DNA of 6,706 nt from Rhizobiaceae bacterium (GTDB lineage Bacteria; Pseudomonadota; Alphaproteobacteria; Rhizobiales; Rhizobiaceae): the NCBI GenBank assembly GCA_913776675.1, contig CAJYRE010000475.1:1-6706 (forward strand), given 5' to 3'. Numbering within the stretch: the first letter of the stretch is position 1; each line of letters opens with the position of its first letter. Shown here one piece after another: positions 6,273 to 6,706 of the stretch. Position numbers and translations under genes: made by a program. The notes below the pieces were generated by a model, which saw only the letters and a program-made list of their open reading frames with translations, was not told the origin of the DNA and did no database searches.

Positions 6273-6706
6273 ATGATCAAAAATCTTACCAAGGCCGACC
6301 TCCCCCTTCCTGCGCCCCGCGTTTCCAACCCGGAAACATTGGCTGCCGAGATCATCGAAAGACTGACCTATGGCATCGGCAAGGACGCCAAGGTGGCCAA
6401 GCCGCATGACTGGCTGACCGCCACGATTTTAGTGGTCCGTGATCGGATTATTGACCGTTGGATGGAATCCACCCGCGAGACCTATGCCACCAATGCCAAG
6501 CGGGTCTATTATCTCTCGCTGGAATTTCTGATTGGCCGCCTGATGCGCGATGCCATGAGCAATCTGGGCCTGATGGATGAAATCCGCGAAGCACTCGGCT
6601 CGCTCGGCGTTGACCTCTCGGTGATCGCCGGTCTTGAGCCGGATGCCGCACTGGGCAATGGCGGCCTTGGCCGCCTTGCTGCCTGCTTCATGGAAAGCAT
6701 GGCCAC
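6273..6706 (+). CDS. glgP: Glycogen phosphorylase, N-terminal part (3' end outside window)
   Basis: Partial gene: 144 complete codons from ATG 6273, running off the window; the family is usually about 800-830 residues. The enzyme releases glucose-1-phosphate from the non-reducing ends of glycogen by phosphorolysis, using pyridoxal phosphate bound near the C-terminus (not visible here), in the cytoplasm. Visible family signatures are KPHDWLTATILVVRDRIIDRW (43-63), KRVYYLSLEFLIGR (76-89) and DAALGNGGLGRLAACFMESMA (124-144), the last part of the glycosyltransferase 35 active-site region. The N-terminus (LPAPRVSNPETLAAEIIERL) fits rhizobial homologues, supporting this start although no clear Shine-Dalgarno sequence precedes it. 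GTG at 6261 is an in-frame alternative adding four residues. In Agrobacterium glgP leads a glgB-glgC-glgA-pgm cluster, which may continue beyond the window; this is established elsewhere, not seen here. Confidence 0.93.
   Translation, partial: MIKNLTKADLPLPAPRVSNPETLAAEIIERLTYGIGKDAKVAKPHDWLTATILVVRDRIIDRWMESTRETYATNAKRVYYLSLEFLIGRLMRDAMSNLGLMDEIREALGSLGVDLSVIAGLEPDAALGNGGLGRLAACFMESMA

Noticed and set aside
6090..6407. 105-codon - strand frame over the glgP leader
   Set aside because: About 40% of it is antisense to the conserved glgP N-terminus, and no protein family is recognisable.
6134..6409. 91-codon + strand frame overlapping the glgP start
   Set aside because: Its second half overlaps glgP in another frame, and its sequence (Cys/Arg/Pro-rich) looks like out-of-frame translation.
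1..6706. CRISPR arrays, tRNA/rRNA genes, insertion sequences, toxin-antitoxin pairs or phage genes
   Set aside because: No regularly spaced repeats, cloverleaf-like segments, transposase motifs, terminal inverted repeats or small paired genes were seen; the window is dense with ordinary + strand genes.

Overview
The window looks like chromosomal DNA from an alphaproteobacterium, most likely a member of the Rhizobiaceae (Agrobacterium/Allorhizobium/Rhizobium type). This is inferred from the moderately GC-rich coding sequence, the closeness of the glycogen phosphorylase N-terminus to rhizobial GlgP as I remember it, and the gene content. All five genes I can support lie on the + strand. I see no tRNA, rRNA, insertion sequence, CRISPR array or phage signature.

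Region 1 (1-4586) is a compact three-gene operon. It begins with the C-terminal part of a large DUF2126 protein (predicted glutamine-synthetase-like amidoligase; full-length members normally carry an N-terminal transglutaminase-like domain, outside this window). Next comes an 805-residue fusion of a circularly permuted type 2 ATP-grasp domain with an alpha-E domain. Last is a 300-residue transglutaminase-like cysteine protein with an intact Cys-His-Asp triad. Spacing is 0 nt between genes 1 and 2 (stop codon directly followed by ATG) and 14 nt between genes 2 and 3. This matches a gene neighbourhood predicted from comparative genomics to make or process an amide- or peptide-linked product: two different ATP-dependent ligase folds plus transglutaminase-like peptidase or transferase domains. 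To my knowledge its substrate is not established. It is the best candidate here for a poorly described system.

Region 2 (4587-4811) is intergenic and contains a perfect 9-bp stem-loop (4611-4639) shortly after the operon. Region 3 (4812-6050) encodes a membrane-anchored TadE/TadG-like protein with a C-terminal von Willebrand factor A domain and complete metal-binding motifs. No other Flp/Tad pilus gene is visible beside it.

Region 4 (6051-6272) is an intergenic leader with three short inverted repeats. Region 5 (6273 to the window end) is the first 144 codons of glycogen phosphorylase (glgP), probably the first gene of a glycogen metabolism cluster continuing beyond the window. The three functional blocks appear to be neighbours without an obvious shared pathway.
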